Source of the DNA: Pseudomonas sp. A-1
GTDB lineage: Bacteria; Pseudomonadota; Gammaproteobacteria; Pseudomonadales; Pseudomonadaceae
Assembly: GCF_004801855.1 (NCBI RefSeq)
Contig: NZ_SSTC01000026.1
Location: forward strand, 1 to 52,199
DNA length: 52,199 nt
Direction: 5' to 3'
Under the pieces are notes generated by a model that saw nothing but the letters and a program-made list of their open reading frames with translations, searched no databases and was not told the DNA's origin. This document shows, piece after piece, positions 1-8,782 of this stretch. A program made the translations under genes and the position numbers. Numbering within the stretch: the first letter of the stretch is position 1; each line of letters opens with the position of its first letter.

Positions 1-29
1 TCGGCATCGGCGAAAGACAGCTGCTTCAT
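1..29 (-). CDS. IS5-family transposase, N-terminal fragment
   Basis: Only the first nine codons are in the window. The start codon is at 27-29 and the peptide MKQLSFADA matches the conserved opening of many IS5-group DDE transposases. The catalytic residues are not visible. The call rests on this short peptide and on the inverted-repeat-like end just upstream. Confidence 0.55.
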
Positions 30-96
30 GCAAGGGAACTCCAGAGGGGCTGGCGGGCCATTTCACCAGATCGGGAAGTGTTTTTCAGACCTTCCC
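1..96 (-). mobile_element. End of an IS5-family insertion sequence (truncated by window edge)
   Basis: The minus strand starts a reading frame at base 29 that begins MKQLSFADA, which I recognise as the typical N-terminus of an IS5-group transposase. Outside it, the minus strand carries GGGAAGGTCTGAAAAACAC (bases 96 to 78), consistent with a terminal inverted repeat read inward. The likely outer edge is base 96, next to CTAG-like bases that would suit an IS5 target duplication. The rest of the element is outside the window, so neither the far end nor a target duplication can be checked. Confidence 0.6.
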
Positions 97-362
97 TAGA
101 CGCCTAACAAAAAACAGACACCAATTGGTGCATAACACCCCGAACGGGACTGATGGATAAAACTCCGCCAGAGAAACGGAAAACCGCTCTGAGACGCAGC
201 TTTGACAAGAGTGATGGTGGTGAAGGTAGGTTATGCACCATGGCGCCAAGTCCCTTTGTGTGCGCTGATGACAGGTGCCGAGAGTAGCGCGGGGCGCAAG
301 TGCAACACAACCTGAGGAAGTCCCCGCCCATGGCCACGGACGGGGACGAGAGAGAAAGCGCC
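97..362. other. Intergenic stretch with nitrogen-control-like palindromes
   Basis: No gene is supported here. The sequence TGGTGCATAAC at 126-136 is repeated inverted as GTTATGCACCA at 230-240, and the first copy sits inside the perfect palindrome CACCAATTGGTG (119-130). TGCACCA/TGGTGCA halves resemble NtrC-type sites, but no intact promoter or target gene remains beside them. The IS insertion at 1-96 may have removed the gene they served. Confidence 0.35.
320..347 (-). terminator. Possible terminator of the dehydrogenase-dioxygenase-monooxygenase unit
   Basis: On the minus strand GTCCCCGTCC and GGGCGGGGAC pair with one mismatch around an 8-base loop, 15 bases past the stop of the dehydrogenase gene. 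Only a short TTCCTC follows, so intrinsic termination would be weak. Confidence 0.4.
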
Positions 363-1334
363 CTACCCCACCCGCACCTGCGGATTGACCCTGTGCCGCG
401 GCGTGCCGCCGAGCAGCGCGCGCTCCAGGTTGTCCAGCGCCAGCTCGGCCATCGCCTGGCGCGTCTCGTGGGTGGCCGAACCCACGTGCGGCAGGGTCAC
501 CACGTTGGACAGGGCGAACAGCGGCGACTCGCGCAGCGGCTCCTTCTCGTAGACGTCGAGGCCTGCGGCGCGGATCTGGCCGTTCTGCAGCGCCTCGATC
601 AGCGCTGCCTCGTCGACCACCGGGCCGCGGGCGACGTTGACCAGGATGGCGCCCGGCTTCATCAGCGCCAGCTCGCGGCGGCCGATCAGCTGGCGGGTCG
701 CGGCGCTGAGCGGCACCACCAGCACCACGAAGTCGGCCTCGCCGAGCAGCTCGTCGAAGCCGCAGTAGCGCGCGCCCAGTTCCTGCTCCAGTTGCGGCTT
801 GCGGCTGTTGCCGCTGTACAGCACCTCCATGTTGAAGCCGAAGCGGCCGCGGCGGGCGATGGCCGCGCCGATGTTGCCGAGGCCGAGGATGCCCAGGGTC
901 TTGCCGTGCACGTCGCTGCCGAACTGCGCCGGGCCGACCGGGGCCTGCCAGTGGCCGGCCTTGACCCAGGCGTCCAGCTCCGGAACCCGCCGCGCGGCGG
1001 ACATCAGCAGGGTGAAGCCGAGGTCGGCGGTGGTCTCGGTGAGCACGTCCGGGGTGTTGGTGAGCAGGATGCCGCGCTCGTTCAGATAGGCGAGGTCGTA
1101 GTTGTCGTAGCCCACCGAGATGGTCGAGACGACCTCCAGCTGGCCGGCGCGTTCTAGCTGGGCGCGGCCGAACGGCCGGCCGACGCCGAGCAGGCCGTGG
1201 GCCTCGGGCAGCGCCGCGGCGTACTGGGCTTCGATGTCGCCGGCCGGGTCGAGCAGGGTGACGTTGAAGTTGTGCCGCAAGCGTTCCTGGTGTTCGGGGC
1301 TGAGGCGGCTGAAGACGAAGACGTTCTTGCTCAT
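363..1334 (-). CDS. D-2-hydroxyacid dehydrogenase (2-ketogluconate / glyoxylate-hydroxypyruvate reductase type)
   Basis: A 323-residue NAD(P)-dependent dehydrogenase of the D-isomer-specific 2-hydroxyacid family, the usual length for the group. The Rossmann motif GLGNIG lies near residues 150-155. The arginine of NVARGPVVDE, the glutamate of YEKEP and the histidine of LPHVGSAT are the expected catalytic set. The closest recalled relatives are TkrA/GhrB enzymes, which reduce 2-ketogluconate, glyoxylate or hydroxypyruvate. It is the last gene of a minus-strand unit behind a TauD-like dioxygenase and an FMN monooxygenase. A role in removing the aldehyde or keto acid released from an organosulfur substrate is therefore plausible but inferred. 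The start ATG is at 1332-1334. The 159-base gap to the dioxygenase gene leaves co-transcription likely rather than certain. Confidence 0.85.
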   Translation of the reverse strand: MSKNVFVFSRLSPEHQERLRHNFNVTLLDPAGDIEAQYAAALPEAHGLLGVGRPFGRAQLERAGQLEVVSTISVGYDNYDLAYLNERGILLTNTPDVLTETTADLGFTLLMSAARRVPELDAWVKAGHWQAPVGPAQFGSDVHGKTLGILGLGNIGAAIARRGRFGFNMEVLYSGNSRKPQLEQELGARYCGFDELLGEADFVVLVVPLSAATRQLIGRRELALMKPGAILVNVARGPVVDEAALIEALQNGQIRAAGLDVYEKEPLRESPLFALSNVVTLPHVGSATHETRQAMAELALDNLERALLGGTPRHRVNPQVRVG

Positions 1335-1493
1335 GGCGTTCCTGCGCGGCTGATCCGGGGAAACAAGGCAGCAAGGATTGCCCGGATACGGCGGCCGGTC
1401 CAGCCCCGCCGCATCCGGGAGCGCCGGAGCGGTCCTGCGCAGTGCGGTGGCCTGCCGGCGCCGCCCTGCGCCGGTTTCGGTTCCGGGCTGGAC

Positions 1494-2411
1494 TCAGCCG
1501 GCCTTCTTCAGGCCCAGCTTGTCGGCGTCGGTCAGCGGGCTGCGCGCCTCGGGGCTGGGCTTGATGGCGCGGCTGGTTTCGCCGCTGACCGACACCGGGA
1601 TCTCGCCGTGTACGGTGGTGCGGCGCACCACGCGGCGGGCGTTGCCGTAGTCGTCGACGGCGATATGCTGGGTGACGCGGTTGTCCCATACCGCCAGGTC
1701 GCCCTTGCTCCAGCGCCAGCGCACGATGTTCTCCAGCTTGACGATGTGCGCCTGGAACAGCTCGAGCAGCGTGCGCGAGTCGCGCGAGCTGAGGCCGACG
1801 ATCTTCTGCGCGAAGTGGCCGAGCAGCAGCGCCTTCTCGCCGGTTTCCGGATGCACGCGCACCAGCGGGTGCTCGGTCTCGTAGTAGACCGAGGTGAAGT
1901 CCTCGCGGAAGCGCAGGTGCTGCTCGACCCCGGCCAGCTCCTTGGGCGAGGCATAGTCGTAGACGTTGGTGTGGCGGGCCCACAGGCTGTCGGCCAGCTG
2001 CTTGAGCGGCGCCGGCAGTTCCTCGTAGGCGGTCACCGCATTGGCGAACACGGTGTCGCCGCCGAACTCGGGGACCACCTCGCCGCGCAGCAGGGTGATC
2101 TTCGGATAGTCGGCGAGGAAGGTGATGTCGGCGTGCCAGGAGTTGGCGCGCGAGCGCTCGGAGTCCACCTCGAGGATGCCGGCGGTGTTGGCCGCGGTAT
2201 GCGCGGTGGGGTGCACCGAAAGGTCGCCGAAGCGGCGGCCGAAGGCTTCCTGCTCCGCGTCGCTGAGGTGCTGTTCGGGGAAGAACAGCGCCTTGTGCTT
2301 GAGCAGCGCCTGGTAGAGCTCGGCGAACTGCGCGTCGCTGAGGTCGGTGACGCGCACGCCCTTGACGGTGGCGCCGATGCGGCCGGTGATGGGTTGGATG
2401 CTGAGGCTCAT
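1494..2411 (-). CDS. TauD/TfdA-family Fe(II)/2-oxoglutarate dioxygenase
   Basis: A 305-residue enzyme of the TauD/TfdA family, which uses 2-oxoglutarate and O2 to hydroxylate a substrate and so release sulfite or sulfate (taurine, alkyl sulfates) or an aryl-oxy group. The HxD part of the iron triad is visible as WHADITF near residue 103. The distal histidine and the 2-oxoglutarate-binding arginine lie in the region from TQHIAVDDY to RRVVRRTT. The start ATG at 2409-2411 follows AGGGAGAACCGAC, a good ribosome binding site. The frame stays open far upstream, but that part overlaps the monooxygenase gene and does not resemble the family. It lies 65 bases behind the monooxygenase and is probably in the same operon. 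I cannot tell whether the substrate is taurine, an alkyl sulfate or another sulfonate. Confidence 0.88.
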   Translation of the reverse strand: MSLSIQPITGRIGATVKGVRVTDLSDAQFAELYQALLKHKALFFPEQHLSDAEQEAFGRRFGDLSVHPTAHTAANTAGILEVDSERSRANSWHADITFLADYPKITLLRGEVVPEFGGDTVFANAVTAYEELPAPLKQLADSLWARHTNVYDYASPKELAGVEQHLRFREDFTSVYYETEHPLVRVHPETGEKALLLGHFAQKIVGLSSRDSRTLLELFQAHIVKLENIVRWRWSKGDLAVWDNRVTQHIAVDDYGNARRVVRRTTVHGEIPVSVSGETSRAIKPSPEARSPLTDADKLGLKKAG

Positions 2412-2476
2412 GTCGGTTCTCCCTGGCGGTGATGCCCGCCGATCTCGTTGGCAAAGCGAAGGTTGTCTGTCAGGTT

Positions 2477-3835
2477 TCAGCCGGCGGCGCGTTGCTGGCG
2501 CTGCCGGACGTACTGGTTTTCCGGCCGGGCCAGGCCGAAGTGCTCGCGCAGGGTGGTGCCGGCGTACTCGGTGCGGAACAGCCCGCGGCGGCGCAGCTCC
2601 GGCACCACCAGCTCGATGAAGTCCTCGAGGCCGCCCGGCAGCCACGGCGGCATGACGTTGAAGCCGTCGGCGGCGCCGTTCTCGAACCACAGCTGGATCT
2701 GGTCGGCGACCTGTTCGGCAGTGCCGACCACCGTCCAGTGGCCGCGGGCGCCGGCGATGCGCAGGTACAGCTCGCGGATGCTCAGGTTGTCGCGCGCGGC
2801 CAGATCGAGCAGCAGCGCCTGGCGGCTCTTGCCGCCGTTGGTTTCCGGCAGGTCCTGCGGCACCGGGCCATCGAGGTCGTAGCCGGACAGGTCGGCGCCG
2901 ATCATTCCCGACAGCAGCGACAGGCCGACCTGCGGGTGGATCAGCTCCTGCAGCTGCCGGTACTTGGCCTGGGCCTCTTCCTCGGTATGGCCGACGATGG
3001 CGAGGATGCCGGGGAGGATCTTCAGCTCCTGCGGGCTCCGGCCGTACCTGGCCAGGCGGCCCTTGACGTCGGCATAGAAGGCCTGCGCGCTTTCCAGGCT
3101 CTGGTGGGCGGTGAAGATCGCCTCGGCGGTGCGCGCGGCGATCTCCTTGCCGGCGTCGGAGGAACCGGCCTGCACCAGCACCGGGTAGCCCTGCGGCGAG
3201 CGCGCCACGTTGAGCGGCCCCTTGACCTGGAAGTGCTTGCCCCGGTGATCGAGCACGTGCAGCCTGGCCGGATCGAAGAACTGGCCGCTGGCCTTGTCGC
3301 GGACGAAGGCATCGTCCTCCCAGCTGTCCCACAGGCCCTTGACCACGTCGAGGAACTCGCCGGCGCGCTCATAGCGCAGGGCATGCTCGAGGTGCTCGTC
3401 GCGGTTGAAGTTCTGCGCCTCGGCCAGGGTGTTGGAAGTCACCTGGTTCCAGCCGGCGCGGCCATTGGAGATCCAGTCCAGCGAGGCGAACTTGCGCGCC
3501 AGGTGGTAGGGCTCGTTGAAGCTGGTGCTGACCGTGCCGATCAGGCCGATGCGCTCGGTCACCGCGGCCAGCGCCGACAGCAGGGTGAAGGGCTCGAGGA
3601 AGGAGGCCCGCGCATTGCGCGATGCCGCCTCCAGGCTGCCGCTGCCGAAATTGGCCGCCACGCCGTCGGCGACGAACACGGCATCGAACTTGGCGGCTTC
3701 GGCCAGCCGGGCGACCCGCAGGTACTCCCGGAAGTCCACCTCGGCGCCGGCCGGCACGTCCGGGTGACGCCAGGCGGCGATGTGATGGCCGGTGGCCATC
3801 AGGAAGGCATTCAGACTCAATTGACGCTGGCTCAT
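2477..3835 (-). CDS. FMNH2-dependent monooxygenase, NtaA/SnaA/DszA (SoxA) family
   Basis: A 452-residue class C flavin monooxygenase with a luciferase-like TIM barrel. The N-terminus MSQRQLSLNAFLMATGHHIAAW, the stretch SNGRAGWNQVTS and the C-terminal NVMPPWLPGG are typical of the NtaA/SnaA/DszA branch, which acts on nitrilotriacetate, dibenzothiophene sulfone and similar compounds. Such enzymes need reduced FMN from a separate reductase; the SsuE encoded at 13141 could supply it. The start ATG at 3833-3835 follows an AGGGAG ribosome binding site. It is the first gene of a minus-strand unit and is divergent from the sfnR-like activator. A sigma-54 promoter lies 62 bases upstream. Sulfur-scavenging desulfurisation is inferred from the neighbours; the substrate is unknown. 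Confidence 0.88.
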   Translation of the reverse strand: MSQRQLSLNAFLMATGHHIAAWRHPDVPAGAEVDFREYLRVARLAEAAKFDAVFVADGVAANFGSGSLEAASRNARASFLEPFTLLSALAAVTERIGLIGTVSTSFNEPYHLARKFASLDWISNGRAGWNQVTSNTLAEAQNFNRDEHLEHALRYERAGEFLDVVKGLWDSWEDDAFVRDKASGQFFDPARLHVLDHRGKHFQVKGPLNVARSPQGYPVLVQAGSSDAGKEIAARTAEAIFTAHQSLESAQAFYADVKGRLARYGRSPQELKILPGILAIVGHTEEEAQAKYRQLQELIHPQVGLSLLSGMIGADLSGYDLDGPVPQDLPETNGGKSRQALLLDLAARDNLSIRELYLRIAGARGHWTVVGTAEQVADQIQLWFENGAADGFNVMPPWLPGGLEDFIELVVPELRRRGLFRTEYAGTTLREHFGLARPENQYVRQRQQRAAG

Positions 3836-3896
3836 GGGGCTCCCTGTCGGTCGAGAAGGTTCGGATTGCCGCCCGTTACGGCGCTGACAGGATGAT

Positions 3897-3912
3897 TGCA
3901 GCAAGCGTGCCA
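3897..3912 (-). promoter_or_regulatory. Sigma-54 (-24/-12) promoter of the monooxygenase unit
   Basis: The minus strand reads TGGCACG-CTTG-CTGCA. This matches the RpoN consensus TGGCACG-N4-TTGCA with one mismatch and exact GG-to-GC spacing. Transcription would start near 3885, leaving a leader of about 50 bases before the ATG at 3835. The divergent gene encodes a sigma-54 activator. Confidence 0.75.
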
Positions 3913-3963
3913 ATTGCATGAAGCCCGCATATTCAGCGCCTTTGCCGGCCTTTTGCTGTGCAA

Positions 3964-3981
3964 CTGTTGGATTTTGCGCAG
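3964..3981 (-). promoter_or_regulatory. Candidate binding site of the SfnR-like activator (copy 1)
   Basis: On the minus strand this reads CTGCGCAA-N6-ACAG. The same twelve fixed bases, in the same orientation relative to the gene served, occur at 5408-5425 before the other sigma-54 promoter. It lies about 88 bases upstream of the predicted start, a normal distance for an enhancer site. A looser inverted repeat TGCTGTGC/GCGCAGCA (3954-3961, 3976-3983) overlaps it. Confidence 0.4.
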
Positions 3982-4065
3982 CACAGGCCGCGTTCTGCCG
4001 ATTTTTCGCCAGCAGTGCGGGCAACAGCTCACAGTCAAAAACTGGAATATAGGAAGTAAATTTGA

Positions 4066-4081
4066 TTATTTTTAAATATAA
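4066..4081 (-). promoter_or_regulatory. AT-rich element shared with two other sulfur-gene promoters
   Basis: The minus strand reads TTATATTTAAAAATAA inside an AT-rich island upstream of sfnR. Related sequences precede the porin (TTATATTCAAAATAGA, 10514) and lsfA (TTATATTTCCAAAAAGAA, 12293). This is a candidate site for the sulfur regulator CysB or for strong promoter upstream elements. The function is inferred only. Confidence 0.3.
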
Positions 4082-4135
4082 GCATGTGCCGCTACAGTCC
4101 TGCCGGATCGAGAACCCGTAGCAAGCGAGGCCGCC

Positions 4136-5242
<1,107 letters not shown>

Positions 5243-5265
5243 GGTCCGTTGCAGGGCGGCTCTCC

Positions 5266-5289
5266 GCCCGCCCGCGCTGGCGGGCGGGC
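5266..5289 (+). terminator. Terminator hairpin after sfnR
   Basis: A perfect 10-bp stem GCCCGCCCGC / GCGGGCGGGC with a GCTG loop lies 24 bases after the stop codon and is followed by a short TTCT. It separates sfnR from the downstream transporter operon, which has its own promoter. Confidence 0.6.
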
Positions 5290-5407
5290 TTCTGCGTGCT
5301 ATCTGCTGCTGCGCCTGCTGCTGGCCTCGGGGCCGGTGCCCAGCCTGTCCAACCTGGCGGCGTCCCGAGCGCGGCGCTGCGGACTTTCCAACAGTTCGCT
5401 GCCGGCG

Positions 5408-5425
5408 CTGCGCAATTCGCCACAG
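5408..5425 (+). promoter_or_regulatory. Candidate binding site of the SfnR-like activator (copy 2)
   Basis: CTGCGCAA-N6-ACAG, identical in its fixed bases to the copy at 3964-3981 and pointing toward its own gene. It is about 175 bases upstream of the predicted sigma-54 start. A further shared string, TCCAACAGTT, is at 5387-5396 here and is contiguous with the motif in copy 1 (minus strand, 3971-3962). Confidence 0.4.
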
Positions 5426-5563
5426 CCTCGCCGAGCGCCGCGCCGCACGGCGCACCGTCGCCCGACCGGCGCCCTCCGCTCGCCAGCGGCAGAGCGCGCC
5501 AAACGGCCGCTTGCCGGCCTGTTATGTCGTTATGGCATTTTAATTTAACGATTTGAAAGACTT

Positions 5564-5579
5564 TGGCATAACACCTGCA
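5564..5579 (+). promoter_or_regulatory. Sigma-54 (-24/-12) promoter of the ABC transporter operon
   Basis: TGGCATA-ACAC-CTGCA has the invariant GG and GC at the right spacing and three mismatches to TGGCACG-N4-TTGCA. Transcription would begin near 5591, about 65 bases before the ATG at 5656. Direct GTTATG repeats (5521, 5529) and an inverted CATAAC (5567-5572) lie nearby. Confidence 0.6.
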
Positions 5580-5655
5580 ACCACCCTTCCTGTACTCGCC
5601 GCGTCGCCATCCGGAGCTCCGGCAAGCCCCCTTCGACGGAAACAGGAAGTCCCCC

Positions 5656-6723
5656 ATGAAACGCAAACTGCTGCTCCCCCTCGTCGCCGCCCTCGGCGCC
5701 AGCTGGTTCGGCGCCGCGCTCGCCGCCGAGCAACCCCAGGTGATCCGCTTCGGCCTGGCCACCGTCGGCAAGGGCGGCATTCCCTTCGCCTCCTCCAGCG
5801 TGACCAGCCTGGCCCACCAGCGCCAGGCCATCGAGAAGGAACTGGAAGCCGACGGCATCAAGGTCGAGTGGACCTACTTCAAGGGCGCCGGCCCGGCGGT
5901 CAACGAGGCGCTGGCCAACAAGCAGCTCGATTTCGCCTGGCAGGGCGACCTGCCGGCGGTGATCGGCAAGGCCGGCGGCCTCAACACCAGACTGATCGCC
6001 GCCGACGGCCTGCTCGCCTCCAACTACCTGGTGGTGCCGGCCGATTCGCCGGCCAGGAGCCTGGAGGACCTCAAGGGCAAGAAGGTGGCGCAGTTCAAGG
6101 GCACCAACCTGCAGCTGGCCACCGCGCGCACCCTCAAGCGCGAAGGCCTGCAGGACCGCGACTTCCGCACCATCAACATGGACTTCCCCACCGCCGCCGC
6201 GGCGCTGGCCTCCAGGGACATCGACGGCGCCTGGCTGTCGTCCACCGCCTTCGAGCTGCAGAAGAACGGCGTCGGCCGGATCATCTACGACACCCGCGCG
6301 GTGGACGCCCGCCTGACCCGCCAGACCCACGTGCTGGTCGACGGTGACTTCGAGCAAAAGCATCCGGAGATCGTGCAGAAGGTGGTCAACGGCCTGGTGA
6401 AGACCGCCGCCTGGGTGTCGGCGCCGGAAAACGAGGACGCGGCGTTCGAGCTGTGGGCCAAGTCCGGCACCCCGGTCGACTCGCTGCGCGCCGAGCAGGG
6501 CGACCTGCAACTGGTGCGCCGCTACTCGCCGCGTCTGGACGAGTTCTTCGTCGACCGCTACCGCGCCACCGTCGCCGAATCCAAGGAGCTGGGCCTGCTG
6601 CGCGGTGACGTCAACGTGGCCGGCTGGGTCGAGCCCAAGTACGTCGACACCGCCATCGAGCAGTTGGGCCTGCAGAAGCTGTGGCCGGTGTACGACGCCG
6701 CCAACCAGCCGCTGAACCAGTGA
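5656..6723 (+). CDS. ABC transporter periplasmic binding protein (SsuA/TauA-like, aliphatic sulfonate type)
   Basis: A 355-residue precursor of a periplasmic solute-binding protein. A Sec signal peptide occupies about residues 1-24 (basic start, hydrophobic core, cleavage near ALA-AEQ). The mature part has the NMT1/SsuA fold signature: ALANKQLDFAWQGDLPAV and LKGKKVAQFKGTNLQLATARTLK. This family binds sulfonates, taurine, sulfate esters or related anions and passes them to an inner-membrane permease. It is the first gene of a five-gene unit with an MFS protein, two permeases and an ATPase, behind a sigma-54 promoter. It differs clearly from the SsuA encoded at 13878, so it probably takes a different organosulfur substrate. 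The start ATG has an AGGAAG site upstream. Confidence 0.85.
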   Translation: MKRKLLLPLVAALGASWFGAALAAEQPQVIRFGLATVGKGGIPFASSSVTSLAHQRQAIEKELEADGIKVEWTYFKGAGPAVNEALANKQLDFAWQGDLPAVIGKAGGLNTRLIAADGLLASNYLVVPADSPARSLEDLKGKKVAQFKGTNLQLATARTLKREGLQDRDFRTINMDFPTAAAALASRDIDGAWLSSTAFELQKNGVGRIIYDTRAVDARLTRQTHVLVDGDFEQKHPEIVQKVVNGLVKTAAWVSAPENEDAAFELWAKSGTPVDSLRAEQGDLQLVRRYSPRLDEFFVDRYRATVAESKELGLLRGDVNVAGWVEPKYVDTAIEQLGLQKLWPVYDAANQPLNQ

Positions 6724-6730
6724 GCCGCGC

Positions 6731-7939
6731 ATGACCACGACCACCGCCGGACTGGCGCACGGGCGCACCCTGGCCAGCTTCATCCTGCTGGCCACCCTGG
6801 CCGGCATCGGCGTCGGCCTGGCCAAGGTGACCACCGCGCTGTACGCCATCGACCTGCAGGCCTCGCCGCTGCAGCTGGGGCTGATCGCCGGGGCGCAGAC
6901 CGCCGGCCTGCTGCTCACCAGCCTGCCGTGCGGCGTGCTGGTCGAGCGCCTCGGCCCGCTGCGCCTGTTCGTCCTCGGCAGCCTGCTGGCCGGCGCCGTC
7001 TACCAGTTGGTGCCGCTGGTGCCGCACCCGCTGTACCTGCTGGCGCTGACCCTGCTGGTAGGGCTGTGCATGCCATGCCGCTTCGTCTCGCTGAACACCG
7101 TGTTCATGCAGCAGCTGGCACAGATGGGCGAGGCGCGCGCCGGCTGGTTCCGCGGCTCGCAGATGATCGGCCTGCTGCTGATCGGCCCGACCCTGGCGGC
7201 GCTGCTGGTCGACTGGCGCGGTACGGCCGGCAGCTGGGGCCTGATCGGTCTGGCCTTTGCGCTGCCGGTGCTGCTGGCACCGCTGGTGCTGCGCATCTAT
7301 CCAGCGCAGCGGCGCAGCGCCGAGCGCCTCAGCCTGGCTGCGCTCGGCCGCCAGTTCGGCCTGCTGCGCGGCGATGCCCAGCTGCGCGGCAACTGCCTGC
7401 TGGATTTCTGCGTGCAGGCGGCGGCGATGTACTTCGCCTTCTTCATCGTCGCCATCACCGTGCAGGACTACGGCTGGTCGGCGCAGCAGGCCGCCACCCT
7501 GCTCAGCGGCCACGGCCTGGCGTTCATCCTCGCGCTGTTCCTGCTCGGCCGGGTGTTCGGCGCGCGCAGCCGCAGCGGTTTCGTCGCCAGTCTGCTGCTG
7601 TGCAGCGCCGCGCTGGCGACCCTCGGCCTCGGCCAGAGCGCGCCGCTGCTGTGGGCCGGCGCCCTGCTGCTGGGCGCGAGCCTGGGCATGCTGCAGGTGG
7701 CCACCCTGTCCAGCTACGCGCGCAGCGGCCTGCGCCTCGGCCACGGCCGGGTCGCCGGGCTGGCCGCGCTGGTCGGGCCGGCCGGCAGCATGAGCGGCTG
7801 CCTGCTCGGTGGCCTGCTCGGCGCCCGCTTCGGCCTGCAACCGCTGTTCCTGCTGTTCATCCTGCCGTTCGCCGGCTTCCTGCTGCGCCAGCTGCGCGGC
7901 CCGCTACCCGATCTTTCCGCCCGGAGGACTTCCCCATGA
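6731..7939 (+). CDS. MFS transporter embedded in the sulfonate ABC operon
   Basis: A 402-residue major facilitator with about 12 hydrophobic segments. The cytoplasmic loop 2-3 motif is degenerate (CGVLVERLGPLRLFVLG, in place of GxLaDrxGrr). It starts 7 bases after the binding-protein stop, and its stop overlaps the next ATG in an ATGA, so translation is coupled to the permease gene. An MFS protein between a binding protein and its permeases is unusual. It could export a desulfonated product or provide a second import route. Neither role can be decided from sequence. Confidence 0.85.
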   Translation: MTTTTAGLAHGRTLASFILLATLAGIGVGLAKVTTALYAIDLQASPLQLGLIAGAQTAGLLLTSLPCGVLVERLGPLRLFVLGSLLAGAVYQLVPLVPHPLYLLALTLLVGLCMPCRFVSLNTVFMQQLAQMGEARAGWFRGSQMIGLLLIGPTLAALLVDWRGTAGSWGLIGLAFALPVLLAPLVLRIYPAQRRSAERLSLAALGRQFGLLRGDAQLRGNCLLDFCVQAAAMYFAFFIVAITVQDYGWSAQQAATLLSGHGLAFILALFLLGRVFGARSRSGFVASLLLCSAALATLGLGQSAPLLWAGALLLGASLGMLQVATLSSYARSGLRLGHGRVAGLAALVGPAGSMSGCLLGGLLGARFGLQPLFLLFILPFAGFLLRQLRGPLPDLSARRTSP

Positions 7940-8769
7940 GCACAACCCGAGTCGCGGCGGCGCCGCGTTCGTTGCCCCACTGGCGCTGGCCGGACCTGGC
8001 CCGCCCGCTCAACTGGCTGGGCGTCAAGGCCAGTGCCCTGCTGCTGCCGGTCGCCCTGCTGCTGCTGTGGCACACCGCGGTGGCCCGCGACTGGGTGTCG
8101 GCACAGATCCTGCCGCCGCCGGCGCTGGTCCTGCAGACCTTCCTCGACCTGCTGCGCAGCGGCGACCTGTGGTTCGAGCTGTCGATCAGCCTGCAGCGGG
8201 TGCTGGTCGGCTCGCTGCTCGGCGGTCTGGCCGGCCTCGCCCTCGGCCTGCTGATGGGCCTGTCGCGCCAGGTCGAGGCCTACCTGTGGCCGCTGTTCCA
8301 GGCCATCGCCCAGGTGCCGGTGCTCGGCTGGATTCCGCTGCTGATGATGCTGGTCGGCATCGACGAGGGGCTCAAGTACCTGGTGATCGCCAAGGCGGTG
8401 CTGGTGCCGATGACCATCAACACCTTCGCCGGCATCCGCAACATTCCGCACAGCTACCTGGAAGTGGCGCAGGTGTACCGCCTCACCCTGCTGCAGCGCC
8501 TGCGCCGGGTGATCCTGCCAGCGGCGCTGCCGAGCATCTTCACCGGCGTGCGCTTCGCCCTGACTAAGGGCTGGATCGCCCTGGTCACCGTCGAGCTGCT
8601 CGCCTCCAGCGAGGGCATCGGCTACCTGATGGTCGACGGCCGGCAGATGTTCCAGCTCGACCTGGTGATCGTGTCGATGCTGGTGATCGGCCTGGTCGGC
8701 CTGCTGCTGGACAAGGGCCTGGCGCTGATCGAAACCCGCCTGCAGCGCTGGCAGCGCCAGGCGTTCTGA
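7936..8769 (+). CDS. ABC transporter permease (SsuC/TauC family), first copy
   Basis: A 277-residue inner-membrane permease of the binding-protein-dependent transport family (BPD_transp_1), with about six transmembrane segments. The EAA-type loop that contacts the ATPase is visible around ASYLEVAQVYRLTLLQRLRRVILPAALPSIFTGVR-like sequence in the second half. The ATG at 7936 overlaps the MFS stop by four bases. The frame is open upstream, but that part is antisense-like noise over the MFS gene. A second, different permease follows immediately, so the complex is probably a heterodimer of the two, unlike the homodimer expected for SsuC. Confidence 0.87.
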   Translation: MSTTRVAAAPRSLPHWRWPDLARPLNWLGVKASALLLPVALLLLWHTAVARDWVSAQILPPPALVLQTFLDLLRSGDLWFELSISLQRVLVGSLLGGLAGLALGLLMGLSRQVEAYLWPLFQAIAQVPVLGWIPLLMMLVGIDEGLKYLVIAKAVLVPMTINTFAGIRNIPHSYLEVAQVYRLTLLQRLRRVILPAALPSIFTGVRFALTKGWIALVTVELLASSEGIGYLMVDGRQMFQLDLVIVSMLVIGLVGLLLDKGLALIETRLQRWQRQAF

Positions 8770-8782
8770 GGAGCACGACAAC

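Noticed and set aside
241-262. A sigma-54 promoter near TTGGCGCCATGGTGC on the minus strand
   Set aside because: The GG-to-GC spacing is one base short of what sigma-54 requires.
85-2454. 789-codon minus-strand open frame over the dehydrogenase and dioxygenase genes
   Set aside because: It is Arg/Pro/Gly-rich noise from an alternative frame of two recognisable genes, and has no domain.
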